34,259 bases of DNA, from assembly GCA_900553135.1 (NCBI GenBank), contig USCO01000009.1:1-34259 (forward strand). The letters are read 5' to 3'. This stretch comes from an uncultured Eubacteriales bacterium (GTDB taxonomy: Bacteria > Bacillota > Clostridia > Oscillospirales > Oscillospiraceae). The notes beneath the pieces were generated by a model. That model saw only the letters and a program-made list of their open reading frames with translations. It was not told where the DNA came from and searched no databases. This document shows positions 1 to 7,947 of this stretch, one piece after another; the first letter of the stretch is position 1, and every line of letters begins with the position of its first letter. Position numbers and translations under genes: made by a program.

Positions 1-56
1 GAGGTATCCGTTTCTCCTCCACCGGCACCGCCGGCGTTCAGAAAGGAAGGTTCGTT

Positions 57-1007
57 ATGACGCGAAAACTTGTTTCTCTCCTCCTGGCCCTCCTGATGGC
101 CAGTGTCATGGCGGTCAGCGCCGCTGCCGCCACCTTACAGAGCAACCAGGCGGTCTACCACCTGTCCCAGGACCCCTCGGGCTCTCAGCCCTTCTCCTTC
201 TCCGCCTCGGAATCCCACTCGGCCACCCTGGTCCCCCTGGGCACTGTCATCCGCAGCGATTCCGGTGGACAGCTTTCCATTGAGCGCTTTGTGCAGAAGG
301 GGAACTACTGGGTCTCGGACAGCACCACCTCCGCCCAGTCCCAGCTGACCGTCTCCGACGCGGGCTACATCTACCGCATCAGCACCCTGGACGCCGAGGG
401 CAATCCCGTGGACCGGGGCATCTGGGTGCGGGGCAACGGCAATCCCACCTATGCCACCATCACCGGGGAACCTGTGGACCAGTGGGCCGCCGACCTGGTC
501 AACGAGGCCATCTCCGCCCAGCTGATGCCCAGCCTGCTGAAAGGCAAGGATCTGCGCAACTCCATCTCCCGGCTGCAGTTTGCCGCCCTGGCGGTGCAGC
601 TCTATGAGACCACCACCGGCCAGACCGTCTCTGTCCCCCAAGAAAATCCCTTCTCCGACACCAGCGATCCCCAGGCCCTGAAGGCCTACGCCCTGGGCGT
701 CACCTCGGGTACGGGCAACGGCTGCTTCAGTCCCAGCCGCACCATCACCCGGGAGCAGGCGGCGGTGATGCTGTGCGCCGTCTACCGTGCCGCCGGAGGT
801 ACCATCTCCGCCCCCAGCACCGACCGCTTCACCGACCACAGCAGCATCTCCTCCTGGGCCCGGGACAGCGTGTACTTTCTCTCCCACCAGGGTGTCCTGG
901 CCGGCACCGGCGAGGGGCGCTTCTCCCCCCAGAACACCGCCCAGCGCCAGGCCTGTCTCATCATGTCCCTGCGCATGTCCCAGACTCTGCTGAAGCCGCA
1001 AGCATAA
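57..1007 (+). CDS. Secreted S-layer-homology (SLH) domain protein
   Basis: A 316-residue exported protein predicted to bind the cell wall non-covalently. The N-terminus is a Sec signal peptide: MTRK, a hydrophobic core to about residue 20, then an AAAA cleavage region near residue 25. Residues 26-135 form an unassigned region with no motif I recognise. From about residue 140 to the end there are three SLH-like modules, visible as WAADLVNEA, a FSDTS...ALKAYALGVTSGTGNGCFSP unit with ITREQAAVML, and a FTDHSSISSWARDSV...GEGRFSP unit. SLH modules normally bind pyruvylated secondary wall polymer. The start is ATG with AAAGGAAGG seven bases upstream. It ends in a bidirectional terminator shared with the facing gene. 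The promoter lies outside the window or in its first 40 bases, where I see none. The family call is secure; the role of the N-terminal part is unknown. Confidence 0.85.
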   Translation: MTRKLVSLLLALLMASVMAVSAAAATLQSNQAVYHLSQDPSGSQPFSFSASESHSATLVPLGTVIRSDSGGQLSIERFVQKGNYWVSDSTTSAQSQLTVSDAGYIYRISTLDAEGNPVDRGIWVRGNGNPTYATITGEPVDQWAADLVNEAISAQLMPSLLKGKDLRNSISRLQFAALAVQLYETTTGQTVSVPQENPFSDTSDPQALKAYALGVTSGTGNGCFSPSRTITREQAAVMLCAVYRAAGGTISAPSTDRFTDHSSISSWARDSVYFLSHQGVLAGTGEGRFSPQNTAQRQACLIMSLRMSQTLLKPQA

Positions 1008-1035
1008 AAAAAGGCCGCCGAAAGGCGGCCTTTTT
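1008..1035. terminator. Bidirectional intrinsic terminator
   Basis: Perfect 12-base arms (AAAAAGGCCGCC / GGCGGCCTTTTT) around a GAAA tetraloop, with T tracts on both strands. It separates the SLH gene from the converging polA/small-protein transcript. Confidence 0.9.
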
Positions 1036-1036
1036 C

Positions 1037-1270
1037 TTATTCCTTTTCCCCCGTCAGATAGGGCAAAAAGCGCAGCATCAGCACCACCCAGGTGGCCACA
1101 AAGGCCACGCTGGCCAGGCAGGCACACCAACGCTTGGCCGCCTTGGGCAGACTCATGCCCATGAGCAGCCCCATGGCAAACAGGCACATCTTCACCAGGG
1201 CAAAATCCTTCCAGGTGGAGTGGGCCGCGTAGGCGTCGGCCCGGTTCGTCAGCATAGACCAGTACTTCAT
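1037..1270 (-). CDS. Small two-helix membrane protein downstream of polA
   Basis: A 77-residue protein with a short polar N-terminus (residues 1-24, containing TWKDFALVKM) and two hydrophobic segments, about 25-42 (LVKMCLFAMGLLMGMSL) and 50-70 (CLASVAFVATWVVLMLRF). Similar small proteins in Clostridia are, from memory, sometimes labelled 'permease of phosphate ABC transporter', but at this size it cannot be a full permease and I do not endorse that function. It starts with ATG behind a strong AAGGAGGG site. It lies only 29 bases after polA on the same strand, so it is probably co-transcribed with it. The gene is believable; its function is unknown. Confidence 0.7.
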   Translation of the reverse strand: MKYWSMLTNRADAYAAHSTWKDFALVKMCLFAMGLLMGMSLPKAAKRWCACLASVAFVATWVVLMLRFLPYLTGEKE

Positions 1271-1299
1271 AGAGATACCCTCCTTAACATCTTTCTATG

Positions 1300-4059
1300 T
1301 TATTCATGGGCCTGGGCCCAAGTGGTTCCGGCGTGGGTATCAGCCAGCAGGGGGACAGACAGGGAGACAGCTCCCTCCATTTCCTCCCGCAGCAGGCGGC
1401 ACACGGTCTCCTGCTCCTCCTCCGGGCACTCCACAATGAGTTCGTCGTGGACCTGGAGCACCAGGCGGCCCTTCAGGCCCTCCCGCTCCAGGCGGTCCCG
1501 CACCCGGATCATGGCCATTTTGATGATATCGGCGGCAGTGCCCTGGATGGGCATGTTCAGGGCCACCCGCTCTCCAAAGGAGCGGGTATTGAAGTTGGAG
1601 GACTTAAGCTCGGGCAGCCAGCGGCGGCGGCCAAAGAGGGTGGAGACATAGCCGTCCTGCTTGCCCTGCTCCACCACCCCGTCCATATAGGCACGCACCC
1701 CGGGATAGGTGGCAAAATACTTGTCCATATACTCCTTGGCCTGGGCCACAGTGACTCCGATGTCCTGGCTCAGGGAGAAGGGGGAGATGCCGTAGACGAT
1801 GCCGAAGTTCACCGCCTTGGCGCTGCGGCGCATCTCGTGAGTCACCTGCTCCGGCGCTACCCCAAAGACCTGGGCGGCGGTGACGGTGTGGAAGTCGGCT
1901 CCAGAGCGGAAGGCCTCGATCATCCGCTCATCCCCCGCCATGTGGGCCAGCAGGCGCAGCTCGATCTGGGAGTAGTCGGCGTCCACCAGCACATTCCCCG
2001 GTCCCGCTCCGAACATCTCCCGCATCTGGGCCCCCAGGGGGGTGCGGATGGGGATATTCTGCAGGTTGGGCTCGGTGGAACTGAGCCGCCCCGTGGCGGT
2101 GACAGTGTTCTGGAAGCAGGTGTGGATGCGCCCGTCGGGGGCGATGACCTTGCCCAGGCCGTCCACGTAGGTGGATTTCAGCTTGGTGAGCTGGCGGTAG
2201 TCCAGAATGGCCTCGATGATGGGGTGCTTGCCCCGCAGCTTCTCCAGCACCTCGGCGTTGGTGGAGTAGCCCGTCTTGGTCTTTTTCACCGGAGGCAGCC
2301 CCAGCTTTTCAAAGAGGATCTTGCCCAGCTGCTGGGTGGAGTTGATGTTGAACTCCTCCCCCGCCAGAGAGAAAATGGTCTCCTGGTCCCCGGCGATGCC
2401 CTGGGCCAGGGTCTCGCCGAAGGCGGAGAGGGCCTTCCGGTCCACCAGCACCCCGGCCAGCTCCATCTGGGCCAGCACGGAGCACAGGGGCAGCTCCACC
2501 TCCTTGTAGAGCTTGGTGAGGTTCAGTTCCTCCAGACGCTGGGACAGGGTCTCATAAAGTGCGTCGATGAGGGCGCAGTGGCTCAAAAAGGCGCCCATGG
2601 GCCCGCTGACCTGGGCGGCGGCTCCCTCCCGGTCCTGGGAGGCGGCATAGGGGTCCTCTCCGGCGGCGCGGGCCTCCTCAAAGGCAAAGAGGGAGTCGAA
2701 GGCGCCGGGGGCCAGATACTCCTTGGCCTTGGCAAATTCCTGATTGTAGTAGGTGAGCCCCAGCTTTTCCAGGTCGTAGCTGCCGTCGGTGGGGGCCAGC
2801 AGGTAGGCGGCCACCTCGGTGTCAAAGCAGATATCCCCGGGTTCCACGCCCTGGTCCAGCAGCTGACGGATCAGCTCCTTGGAGCCGTGGACCACCTTGG
2901 AGATACCGGGGCCAAAGAGGGCTTTCAGCACCTGGTTATAGTGTTCCAGACGGCTGGCAAAGAGCAGGGCCCCGTGGGCCTCCGTTGGGCTGGGATTGAA
3001 GCTGACACAAACGGCGTCCAGGTCGGGCAGGGCCAGCACGGCCACGTGGTCAGCCTGCCGCCACAGGGCCAGCAGCTCTTCCGCCCGAGCGAAGCTGTCC
3101 ACCACCTCGCTGGTGCAGGTGCCCTCCACCATCTTGTCCTCCTGGGGTGCGCCCTCCCCCTGGGGGGCGGTGAGGTGGTATTTGTCGATGAGTTTGGAGA
3201 ATTCCAGCTCCAAAAACAGCTGGTAGAGCCGGTTGTTGTCCACATCCCGGCGCACATTGGCCTCCGGGTCAAATTCCAGGGGGGCGTTGCAGCGGATGGT
3301 GGCCAGGTCGTAGGACATGCGGGCCATCTCCTCCCCCTCCTGAAGCTTTTTGATGACGCCGGGCTTGGCGGGGGTGCCGGGGGCCATCTCCGGGGTGGGC
3401 ATGGCGGCGTACAGATCGTCAATGGAGCCGTAGCGCCCCACCAGGGCCATGGCCGTCTTTTCGCCCACTCCCTTGACGCCTGGGATGTTGTCGCTGGCGT
3501 CTCCCATGAGGGCCTTCAGGTCGATGATGTGGATGGGGTCAAAGCCGTACTCCTCCCGGAACACCTCCGGGGTCATGTCCCGGGTGGTGGTGCGGCCCAT
3601 GCGGGTGGACACCAGCTTGACGGTGGTGGTGTCGGTGACCAGCTGGAGGGAGTCCTTGTCTCCCGTGACGATCACCGTCTCCCACCCGGCGGCGGTGTCT
3701 TTCTTGGAGATGGTGCCGATGAGGTCGTCGGCCTCCCAGCCGTCCATCTCGTACATGGGGATGTTCATGGCGGAGAGGACGTTTTTCAGCAGGGGCATCT
3801 GGCTGGCCAGCTCCTCGGGCATCCCCTTTCGGGTGGACTTGTACCCCTCGTAGGCCAGATGGCGGAAGGTGGGAGCCTTGCGGTCAAAGGTGACGCACAG
3901 GGCGTCGGGCTTCCCCTCATCCAGCAATTTATTGAGAATGTTCAAAAAGCCAAAAATGGCGTTGGTGGGCTGTCCCGCCCGGGTGGTGAGATTCTGGCTC
4001 ACCCCGTAAAAGGCCCGGTTGACAATGGAGTTGCCGTCCAGGACCATGAGCTTTTTCAT
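1300..4059 (-). CDS. polA: DNA polymerase I
   Basis: A 919-residue family A DNA polymerase used in Okazaki-fragment maturation and repair. Residues 1 to about 300 form the 5' nuclease (MVLDGNSIVNRAFYG start, acidic DGWEADDLIG and TGDKDSLQL motifs, helix-hairpin-helix GVKGVGEKTA). Residues about 310-530 correspond to the 3'-5' exonuclease fold but look inactive: the expected DxE motif I is replaced by ALPDLDAVCVSF and the motif II aspartate is missing. The polymerase domain has motif A DYSQIELR (near 695), motif B RRSAKAVNFGIVYG (near 745) and motif C VHDE (near 871). An inactive proofreading domain is common in Gram-positive and Thermus PolA. A sigma-A-like promoter lies about 55 bases upstream. 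The ribosome site (GGGGGAAC) is adequate. Confidence 0.97.
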   Translation of the reverse strand: MKKLMVLDGNSIVNRAFYGVSQNLTTRAGQPTNAIFGFLNILNKLLDEGKPDALCVTFDRKAPTFRHLAYEGYKSTRKGMPEELASQMPLLKNVLSAMNIPMYEMDGWEADDLIGTISKKDTAAGWETVIVTGDKDSLQLVTDTTTVKLVSTRMGRTTTRDMTPEVFREEYGFDPIHIIDLKALMGDASDNIPGVKGVGEKTAMALVGRYGSIDDLYAAMPTPEMAPGTPAKPGVIKKLQEGEEMARMSYDLATIRCNAPLEFDPEANVRRDVDNNRLYQLFLELEFSKLIDKYHLTAPQGEGAPQEDKMVEGTCTSEVVDSFARAEELLALWRQADHVAVLALPDLDAVCVSFNPSPTEAHGALLFASRLEHYNQVLKALFGPGISKVVHGSKELIRQLLDQGVEPGDICFDTEVAAYLLAPTDGSYDLEKLGLTYYNQEFAKAKEYLAPGAFDSLFAFEEARAAGEDPYAASQDREGAAAQVSGPMGAFLSHCALIDALYETLSQRLEELNLTKLYKEVELPLCSVLAQMELAGVLVDRKALSAFGETLAQGIAGDQETIFSLAGEEFNINSTQQLGKILFEKLGLPPVKKTKTGYSTNAEVLEKLRGKHPIIEAILDYRQLTKLKSTYVDGLGKVIAPDGRIHTCFQNTVTATGRLSSTEPNLQNIPIRTPLGAQMREMFGAGPGNVLVDADYSQIELRLLAHMAGDERMIEAFRSGADFHTVTAAQVFGVAPEQVTHEMRRSAKAVNFGIVYGISPFSLSQDIGVTVAQAKEYMDKYFATYPGVRAYMDGVVEQGKQDGYVSTLFGRRRWLPELKSSNFNTRSFGERVALNMPIQGTAADIIKMAMIRVRDRLEREGLKGRLVLQVHDELIVECPEEEQETVCRLLREEMEGAVSLSVPLLADTHAGTTWAQAHE

Positions 4060-4112
4060 TTGGGTTCCCCCTGACTCCGGCCGCGGCCGGGTAAACTGGT
4101 TTTTTCAAGTCC

Positions 4113-4141
4113 AGTATATCAGTCTTTCCCCCCTCGGGCAA
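4113..4141 (-). promoter_or_regulatory. Sigma-A-type promoter for polA
   Basis: On the minus strand: TTGCCC (4136-4141), 17-base spacer, TATACT (4113-4118). It lies just downstream of the terminator of the preceding oxidoreductase gene. Confidence 0.6.
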
Positions 4142-4142
4142 G

Positions 4143-4182
4143 AAAAACCGGGCCGGAGGGATTCCTTTCCCTCCGGCCCGGT
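4143..4182 (-). terminator. Intrinsic terminator of the pyk-like/oxidoreductase operon
   Basis: Fourteen-base perfect arms (4147-4160 and 4169-4182; ACCGGGCCGGAGGG type) with an 8-base loop, followed on the minus strand by TTTTTCTT. It ends six bases after the upstream stop codon and abuts the polA promoter. Confidence 0.9.
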
Positions 4183-4188
4183 ACTGCT

Positions 4189-4776
4189 TTACAGGGCGGC
4201 CGCCAGCTTCTCGGCCTGGCCTTTCGCTTCCTCCAGAATGGCCTGGGGGTCGTTGCCCCACACATCCAGCCCCTCGGCGCTGAGACAGTGGGCCTGGGGG
4301 ATACCCAGCATGCGCCCCAGTCCTCCCACATAGTCAAAGCCGAAGTTCTGCTCCCCAATGGGGCCTCCGGCGGTGGTGATGTACACCACGTGCTCCGCCC
4401 GGCACAGGCCCTCCTGCCCGTGCTCGGTGTAGTGGAAGGTGATGCCCAGGGTACTGGCCCACTCCAGATAGACCTTCAGGGCAGCGGGGAAGGTGAGGTC
4501 CCAGTAGGGGGCGGCGATCACCACCAGGTCCGCCTGGGCCATCTCCCGGGCGGGGGCAAACATGGGGTCCTCCGGAGCCTCCACCACCAGACGGTCCCGC
4601 TCCTCGGTGAGGGGGCCGGTGAGGATGGGCAGGTCACAGGCGGTGAGGTCCCGCTCCTTGATCTCCACCTGGGGCCAGCGCTTGCGGCAGGCCTCCAGAA
4701 ACGCCTGGCTCAAACGCCAGGTGCGGGACTTCTCCTTGCCCCGCAGGCAGGCGTTGACAAACAAAATTTCCTTCAT
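4189..4776 (-). CDS. FMN-dependent NAD(P)H oxidoreductase, flavodoxin-like fold (azoreductase-like)
   Basis: A 195-residue protein of the flavodoxin-like NADH-quinone/azo reductase family, which moves two electrons from NAD(P)H to quinones, azo or nitro compounds through FMN. Visible marks are the N-terminal beta strand and FMN-phosphate loop (ILFVNACLRGKEKSRT), the central segment PYWDLTFPAALKVYLEWAS, which parallels AzoR 'P.WNF..PA.LK...D', the following GITFHYTEHGQEGL, and an ITTAGGP loop. The ATG (4774-4776) overlaps the stop of the upstream pyruvate-kinase-like gene as ATGA, so the two are translationally coupled. The frame is open further upstream, but that part overlaps the upstream gene and is not used. 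The substrate is not known. The family is clear; the exact class (azoreductase or quinone reductase) is not. Confidence 0.85.
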   Translation of the reverse strand: MKEILFVNACLRGKEKSRTWRLSQAFLEACRKRWPQVEIKERDLTACDLPILTGPLTEERDRLVVEAPEDPMFAPAREMAQADLVVIAAPYWDLTFPAALKVYLEWASTLGITFHYTEHGQEGLCRAEHVVYITTAGGPIGEQNFGFDYVGGLGRMLGIPQAHCLSAEGLDVWGNDPQAILEEAKGQAEKLAAAL

Positions 4777-5771
4777 AGGGCTCGCTCCTTTTCCTGATCC
4801 TCCAGCGCGCACCGGGCGGTGTTCACCAGGTATTCCATGGCCTGCACGGGGTAGTCCCCCACGGCGGTCTCCCCCGTGAGCATCAGGGCGGAGGAGCCCT
4901 GGAGCACGGCGTGGTAGATGTCGCTCACCTCCGCCCGGGTGGGCACGGGGCGGTGCTCCATGGACCACAGCAGCTGAGTCACCACAAAGAAGGGTTTCCT
5001 TGCTGCCCGGCACCGTTGGGCGATCTCGGCCTGGACCGAGGGCAGCCGCCACAGGGGCATGCTGTTGCCCAGGTCTCCCCGGGCGATGCAGATGATATCC
5101 GCCGCGGCCATGATCTCGTCCAGCTTTTCCAGGCCCAGGTGGTTTTCGATCTTGGCCATGATCTTCACGTCCTCCAGGCCATAGTCCGCCATGGCCCGGC
5201 GCAGGGCGGCCACGTCCTCTTTCCCCCGCACAAAGGGCTGGAGGATGTGGGTGACGCCGCAGGAGCGGGCCTGGGCCAGGTTGGCCAGGTCCTCCTCCGT
5301 CAGGGCGGGCACGTCCAGGTCCACCCCCAGAATGGCCAGGCTCTTCCGGCTCTGCAGCAGGCCGCCCCGCTCCACCCGGCAGGTGAGCCCCGCGGCCTCC
5401 GCCTTGGTGACAGTGAGCAGCAGGGCGCTGTCATCCAGGGAGATCTGGTCTCCCGGCCGGGCTCCGGCGATCACGGGAGTGGGGACCGGAATGCCCCCCT
5501 CGCCCAGCACCACCGCCATGCCGTGCTCCAGTAGCAGGGGCTTTGCCAGCCGTCCCACCCGCAGCTCCGGGCCCTGCAGGTCAATGATGAGCTGAGCCTG
5601 CACCCCCGTCTCTTGGGCGGCGGGCCAGTACTCCTCCTCCAACAGCTTTCTGCAGTGGAGGAGACTGGTATGGGACAGGTTCAGCCGCGCCCCCGTCATC
5701 CCCCGATGAAACATCTCCCGCAATATGGGCCGGCGGCCGCAGCCCGTGCCTAAAGTGGCATAAAATTCCAT
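4773..5771 (-). CDS. Pyruvate-kinase-like protein lacking the C-terminal domain
   Basis: A 332-residue protein matching the A and B domains of pyruvate kinase (PEP + ADP to pyruvate + ATP). Seen in order: ARLNLSHTS (substrate Arg, K+-site Asn/Ser), DLQGPELRVG, a somewhat short B domain, the active-site signature KIMAKIENHLGLEKL with its Lys and Glu, IARGDLG (Mg-binding Asp), TQLLWSM, PTRAEVSD and LMLTGETAVGDYP. It stops soon after the A domain, so the about 110-130 residue allosteric C domain of usual 470-residue enzymes is absent. The start is the ATG at 5771 behind AGGAGAG; an ATG 21 bases further up has a poorer site. It is coupled by ATGA to the oxidoreductase. It could be a catalytic short form or a paralogue with another substrate. 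Confidence 0.85.
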   Translation of the reverse strand: MEFYATLGTGCGRRPILREMFHRGMTGARLNLSHTSLLHCRKLLEEEYWPAAQETGVQAQLIIDLQGPELRVGRLAKPLLLEHGMAVVLGEGGIPVPTPVIAGARPGDQISLDDSALLLTVTKAEAAGLTCRVERGGLLQSRKSLAILGVDLDVPALTEEDLANLAQARSCGVTHILQPFVRGKEDVAALRRAMADYGLEDVKIMAKIENHLGLEKLDEIMAAADIICIARGDLGNSMPLWRLPSVQAEIAQRCRAARKPFFVVTQLLWSMEHRPVPTRAEVSDIYHAVLQGSSALMLTGETAVGDYPVQAMEYLVNTARCALEDQEKERAL

Positions 5772-5803
5772 GGAGCTCTCTCCTTTCTCCATTGTTTCCC
5801 CCT

Positions 5804-5832
5804 ATTATGCCGCCCCCTGCGTCCTTCGTCAA
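5804..5832 (-). promoter_or_regulatory. Sigma-A-type promoter for the pyk-like operon
   Basis: Minus strand TTGACG (5827-5832), 17-base spacer, CATAAT (5804-5809), about 30 bases before the chosen start codon. Confidence 0.65.
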
Positions 5833-5880
5833 CGGGAACGGAGCTTTTCCCCTGAAATCAATTTGTTTACTGCTTTTTCA

Positions 5881-5909
5881 TAGACTTTTTGACCCGGCTA
5901 TGGTAAAAT
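5881..5909 (+). promoter_or_regulatory. Candidate promoter for the tagA-tmk operon
   Basis: TAGACT (5881-5886), 17-base spacer ending in TG-G, TAAAAT (5904-5909). The -35 is imperfect (4 of 6) but the TGxTAAAAT block looks like an extended -10 box. It is divergent from the pyk-like promoter. Confidence 0.45.
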
Positions 5910-5971
5910 GGGTTATTCACGGGACCTTTCCATTCCCGTTATACATACTCACCATTTTGGAGGGCATTCCA

Positions 5972-6709
5972 TTGAAAACAGATATTCTTGGGATTCGCTT
6001 TGATAACCTCACCCGGGAAGAGGCGCGCCAGGCCGGTGCGCAGCTGCTGCAGTCCCCGGATTTTCACTACGTCGTCACCCCTAACCCCGAATTTATCCTG
6101 GCTGCGGAAAAGGATCTGGAATTTCAGAAGATCCTGAACAAGGCCGACCTGGTGCTGCCCGACGGCATCGGTGTCGTGTATTCCTCCAAGATCCTGGGCA
6201 CCCCCCTGAAGGAGCGGGTGGCCGGGTTTGACTTTGCCTGCGACATGCTGGAGGAGCTGGACAAGCTGGGCGGGCGGCTGTACCTGCTGGGCTCCAAGCC
6301 CGGCGTGGCCGAGACCGCCGCCGAGAACATCTCCCAGGCTCACCCCAACATCGTCATCTGCGGCACCCACGACGGCTACTTCAAGGACTCCGATCCCGTG
6401 GCCCGGGAAGTGGCCGCCGCCCAGCCCGACCTGCTCTTTGTCTGTCTGGGCGCACCCAAGCAGGAGAAGTGGATCTCCCGCTTCGGCCTGCTCACCGGGG
6501 CCAAAATGGCCATCGGCCTGGGCGGCACCCTGGACGTGTTCGCCGGGACCGTGGACCGCGCCCCGGAGAAGTGGCAGAAGGCGGGCATGGAGTGGGCCTA
6601 CCGCCTGGTGCGGGAGCCCAAGCGCTTTGGCCGCATGGCCCGCCTGCCTCTGGTGCTGGTAAAGGCCGCGGGCCAGCGGGTGACCGGCCGCCGTCAGGGG
6701 GTCCTGTAA
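5972..6709 (+). CDS. WecG/TagA/CpsF family glycosyltransferase
   Basis: A 245-residue membrane-associated glycosyltransferase, GT26 type. Members add N-acetylmannosamine or a related sugar to undecaprenyl-PP-GlcNAc, the first committed step of wall teichoic acid or similar polymers. Family blocks seen: VVTPNPEFILAAEKD, LPDGIGVVYSSKILG (the Asp is the proposed catalytic base), GGRLYLLGSKPGVAETAA, FVCLGAPKQEKWI and the C-terminal basic region RLVREPKRFGRMARLP that anchors to membrane. I chose the TTG at 5972 because TTGGAGGG sits eight bases upstream and the length then equals the usual 245; the frame is open further upstream without a good site. It heads a + strand operon and overlaps tmk by one base. 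The polymer it serves cannot be told from here. Confidence 0.88.
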   Translation: MKTDILGIRFDNLTREEARQAGAQLLQSPDFHYVVTPNPEFILAAEKDLEFQKILNKADLVLPDGIGVVYSSKILGTPLKERVAGFDFACDMLEELDKLGGRLYLLGSKPGVAETAAENISQAHPNIVICGTHDGYFKDSDPVAREVAAAQPDLLFVCLGAPKQEKWISRFGLLTGAKMAIGLGGTLDVFAGTVDRAPEKWQKAGMEWAYRLVREPKRFGRMARLPLVLVKAAGQRVTGRRQGVL

Positions 6710-7377
6710 TGGCGGGACGTCTCATTGTTTTTGAGGGCACCGACGGCTCAGGAAAATCCACCCAGTTCCGGCTGCTGTGCCAGCAGGCCGACCAGCTGGG
6801 CAAGCACTATCAAAAGCTGGTTTTCCCCCAGTATCAGGAGCCTTCCTCCGCCCTCATCCGCATGTACCTGGCCGGGGAGTTCGGCTCCCACCCCCAGGAC
6901 GTAAACGCCTATGCCGCCTCCGCCTTTTATGCCGTGGACCGCTACGCGTCTTTAAAGAAGGTCTGGGGGCAATACTATGAGGAGGGCGGCCTGGTACTCA
7001 CCGACCGCTACACCACCTCCAACGCCGTGCATCAGGCGGCGAAGTGTGCCCCCGAGGAGCGGGGGGATTTCCTGCGCTGGCTGGACGATTTCGAGCACGA
7101 GAAGCTGGGCCTGCCCCGGCCCGACCTGGTGCTCTATCTGGACATGCCCACCCTGCGGGCGGTGGAGCTGCTGCGCCGGCGGGAGTCGGACACCAACACC
7201 CACGCCGACATTCACGAACTGGACACCCAGTATCTGGCCGCCTGCCGGGAATGCGCCCTCCAGGCCGCCGGTCTGCTGGGCTGGAAGGTGATCTCCTGTG
7301 TGGACCAGGATGGACAGATTCGCTCCATCCAGGACATCCAGCAGGAGGTCTGGTCTTTGACGGCCCCTCTGCTGTAA
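6709..7377 (+). CDS. tmk: Thymidylate kinase
   Basis: A 222-residue dTMP kinase (dTMP + ATP to dTDP), essential for dTTP supply. The P-loop is FEGTDGSGKST at residues 8-18, the DRY motif occurs in LTDRYTTSNAVHQAAK, and LDMP begins the strand before the LID region (RRRES). The initiator ATG shares its A with the last base of the preceding TAA (TAATG), so translation is coupled to the glycosyltransferase. It is about 10-15 residues longer than E. coli Tmk, within normal clostridial range. The LID and YASLKKVWGQYYEEGGLV region fit nucleoside-monophosphate kinases. No regulation visible beyond operon membership. Confidence 0.93.
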   Translation: MAGRLIVFEGTDGSGKSTQFRLLCQQADQLGKHYQKLVFPQYQEPSSALIRMYLAGEFGSHPQDVNAYAASAFYAVDRYASLKKVWGQYYEEGGLVLTDRYTTSNAVHQAAKCAPEERGDFLRWLDDFEHEKLGLPRPDLVLYLDMPTLRAVELLRRRESDTNTHADIHELDTQYLAACRECALQAAGLLGWKVISCVDQDGQIRSIQDIQQEVWSLTAPLL

Positions 7378-7401
7378 GGGGCCCTATCGAAGGAGGTTTT
7401 T

Positions 7402-7947
7402 ATGGTTTACTTGCTCCTTGCCCCCGGCTTTGAGGAGTCGGAGGCCGTGGTCCCCGCCGACCTGCTGCGCCAGGCGGAGATTGAAACTGCTCTGGTCTCC
7501 CTGTCCGGTCCCACCGTCACGGGAGCCCACAACATCACCATCCAGGCCGACCTGGAGCTGAGCCAGGTGGACCTGGACCAGGCCGAGATGATCGTGCTCC
7601 CCGGCGGCGGCGTGGGCGTGGAGAACCTGTGGAATTGCGACGGGGTCTCCCAGCTCATTCAGGAGGCCGCCCGGCGGGAGATCTGGCTGGCCGCCCTGTG
7701 CGCCGGTCCCGTGCTGCTGTCCCGCTGGGGACTGCTGGACGGAAAGAAGGCCACCTCCTACCCCACCCGGCACCAGCAGCTGGGCAAGGCCCAGGTGCTG
7801 CCCGAGGCCCGTGCCGTGGCCGACGGCAAGTTCGTCACCGGACACGCCTGCGGCTCCTCCTTCGACTTCGGCCTGAAGCTGGTGGAGGTCCTCCGGGGTC
7901 CCCAGGCCGCCCAGACCATTGATGAGCGCATTTTCTACCACCGCTGA
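7402..7947 (+). CDS. DJ-1/PfpI family protein
   Basis: A 181-residue protein of the DJ-1/ThiJ/PfpI superfamily (glyoxalase III or protein/nucleotide deglycase activities are reported for relatives). The nucleophile elbow is AALCAGPVLL with Cys100, and the conserved acidic residue that lowers its pKa is Glu14 in GFEESEAVVPAD. The PGGG oxyanion region is at 67-70. At the position of the DJ-1 active-site His there is Tyr (TSYPTRH), a variation I recall being common in clostridial members. The start ATG follows AAGGAGG. It lies 24 bases after tmk and its end overlaps the next gene by 26 bases. The biological substrate is unknown. Confidence 0.88.
   Translation: MVYLLLAPGFEESEAVVPADLLRQAEIETALVSLSGPTVTGAHNITIQADLELSQVDLDQAEMIVLPGGGVGVENLWNCDGVSQLIQEAARREIWLAALCAGPVLLSRWGLLDGKKATSYPTRHQQLGKAQVLPEARAVADGKFVTGHACGSSFDFGLKLVEVLRGPQAAQTIDERIFYHR

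Noticed and set aside
1297..4074. A 925-codon open frame on the plus strand opposite polA, rich in Gly, His, Leu and Val
   Set aside because: It is the shadow of a GC-rich coding strand. polA on the other strand has complete catalytic motifs, and the shadow has no domain or ribosome site.
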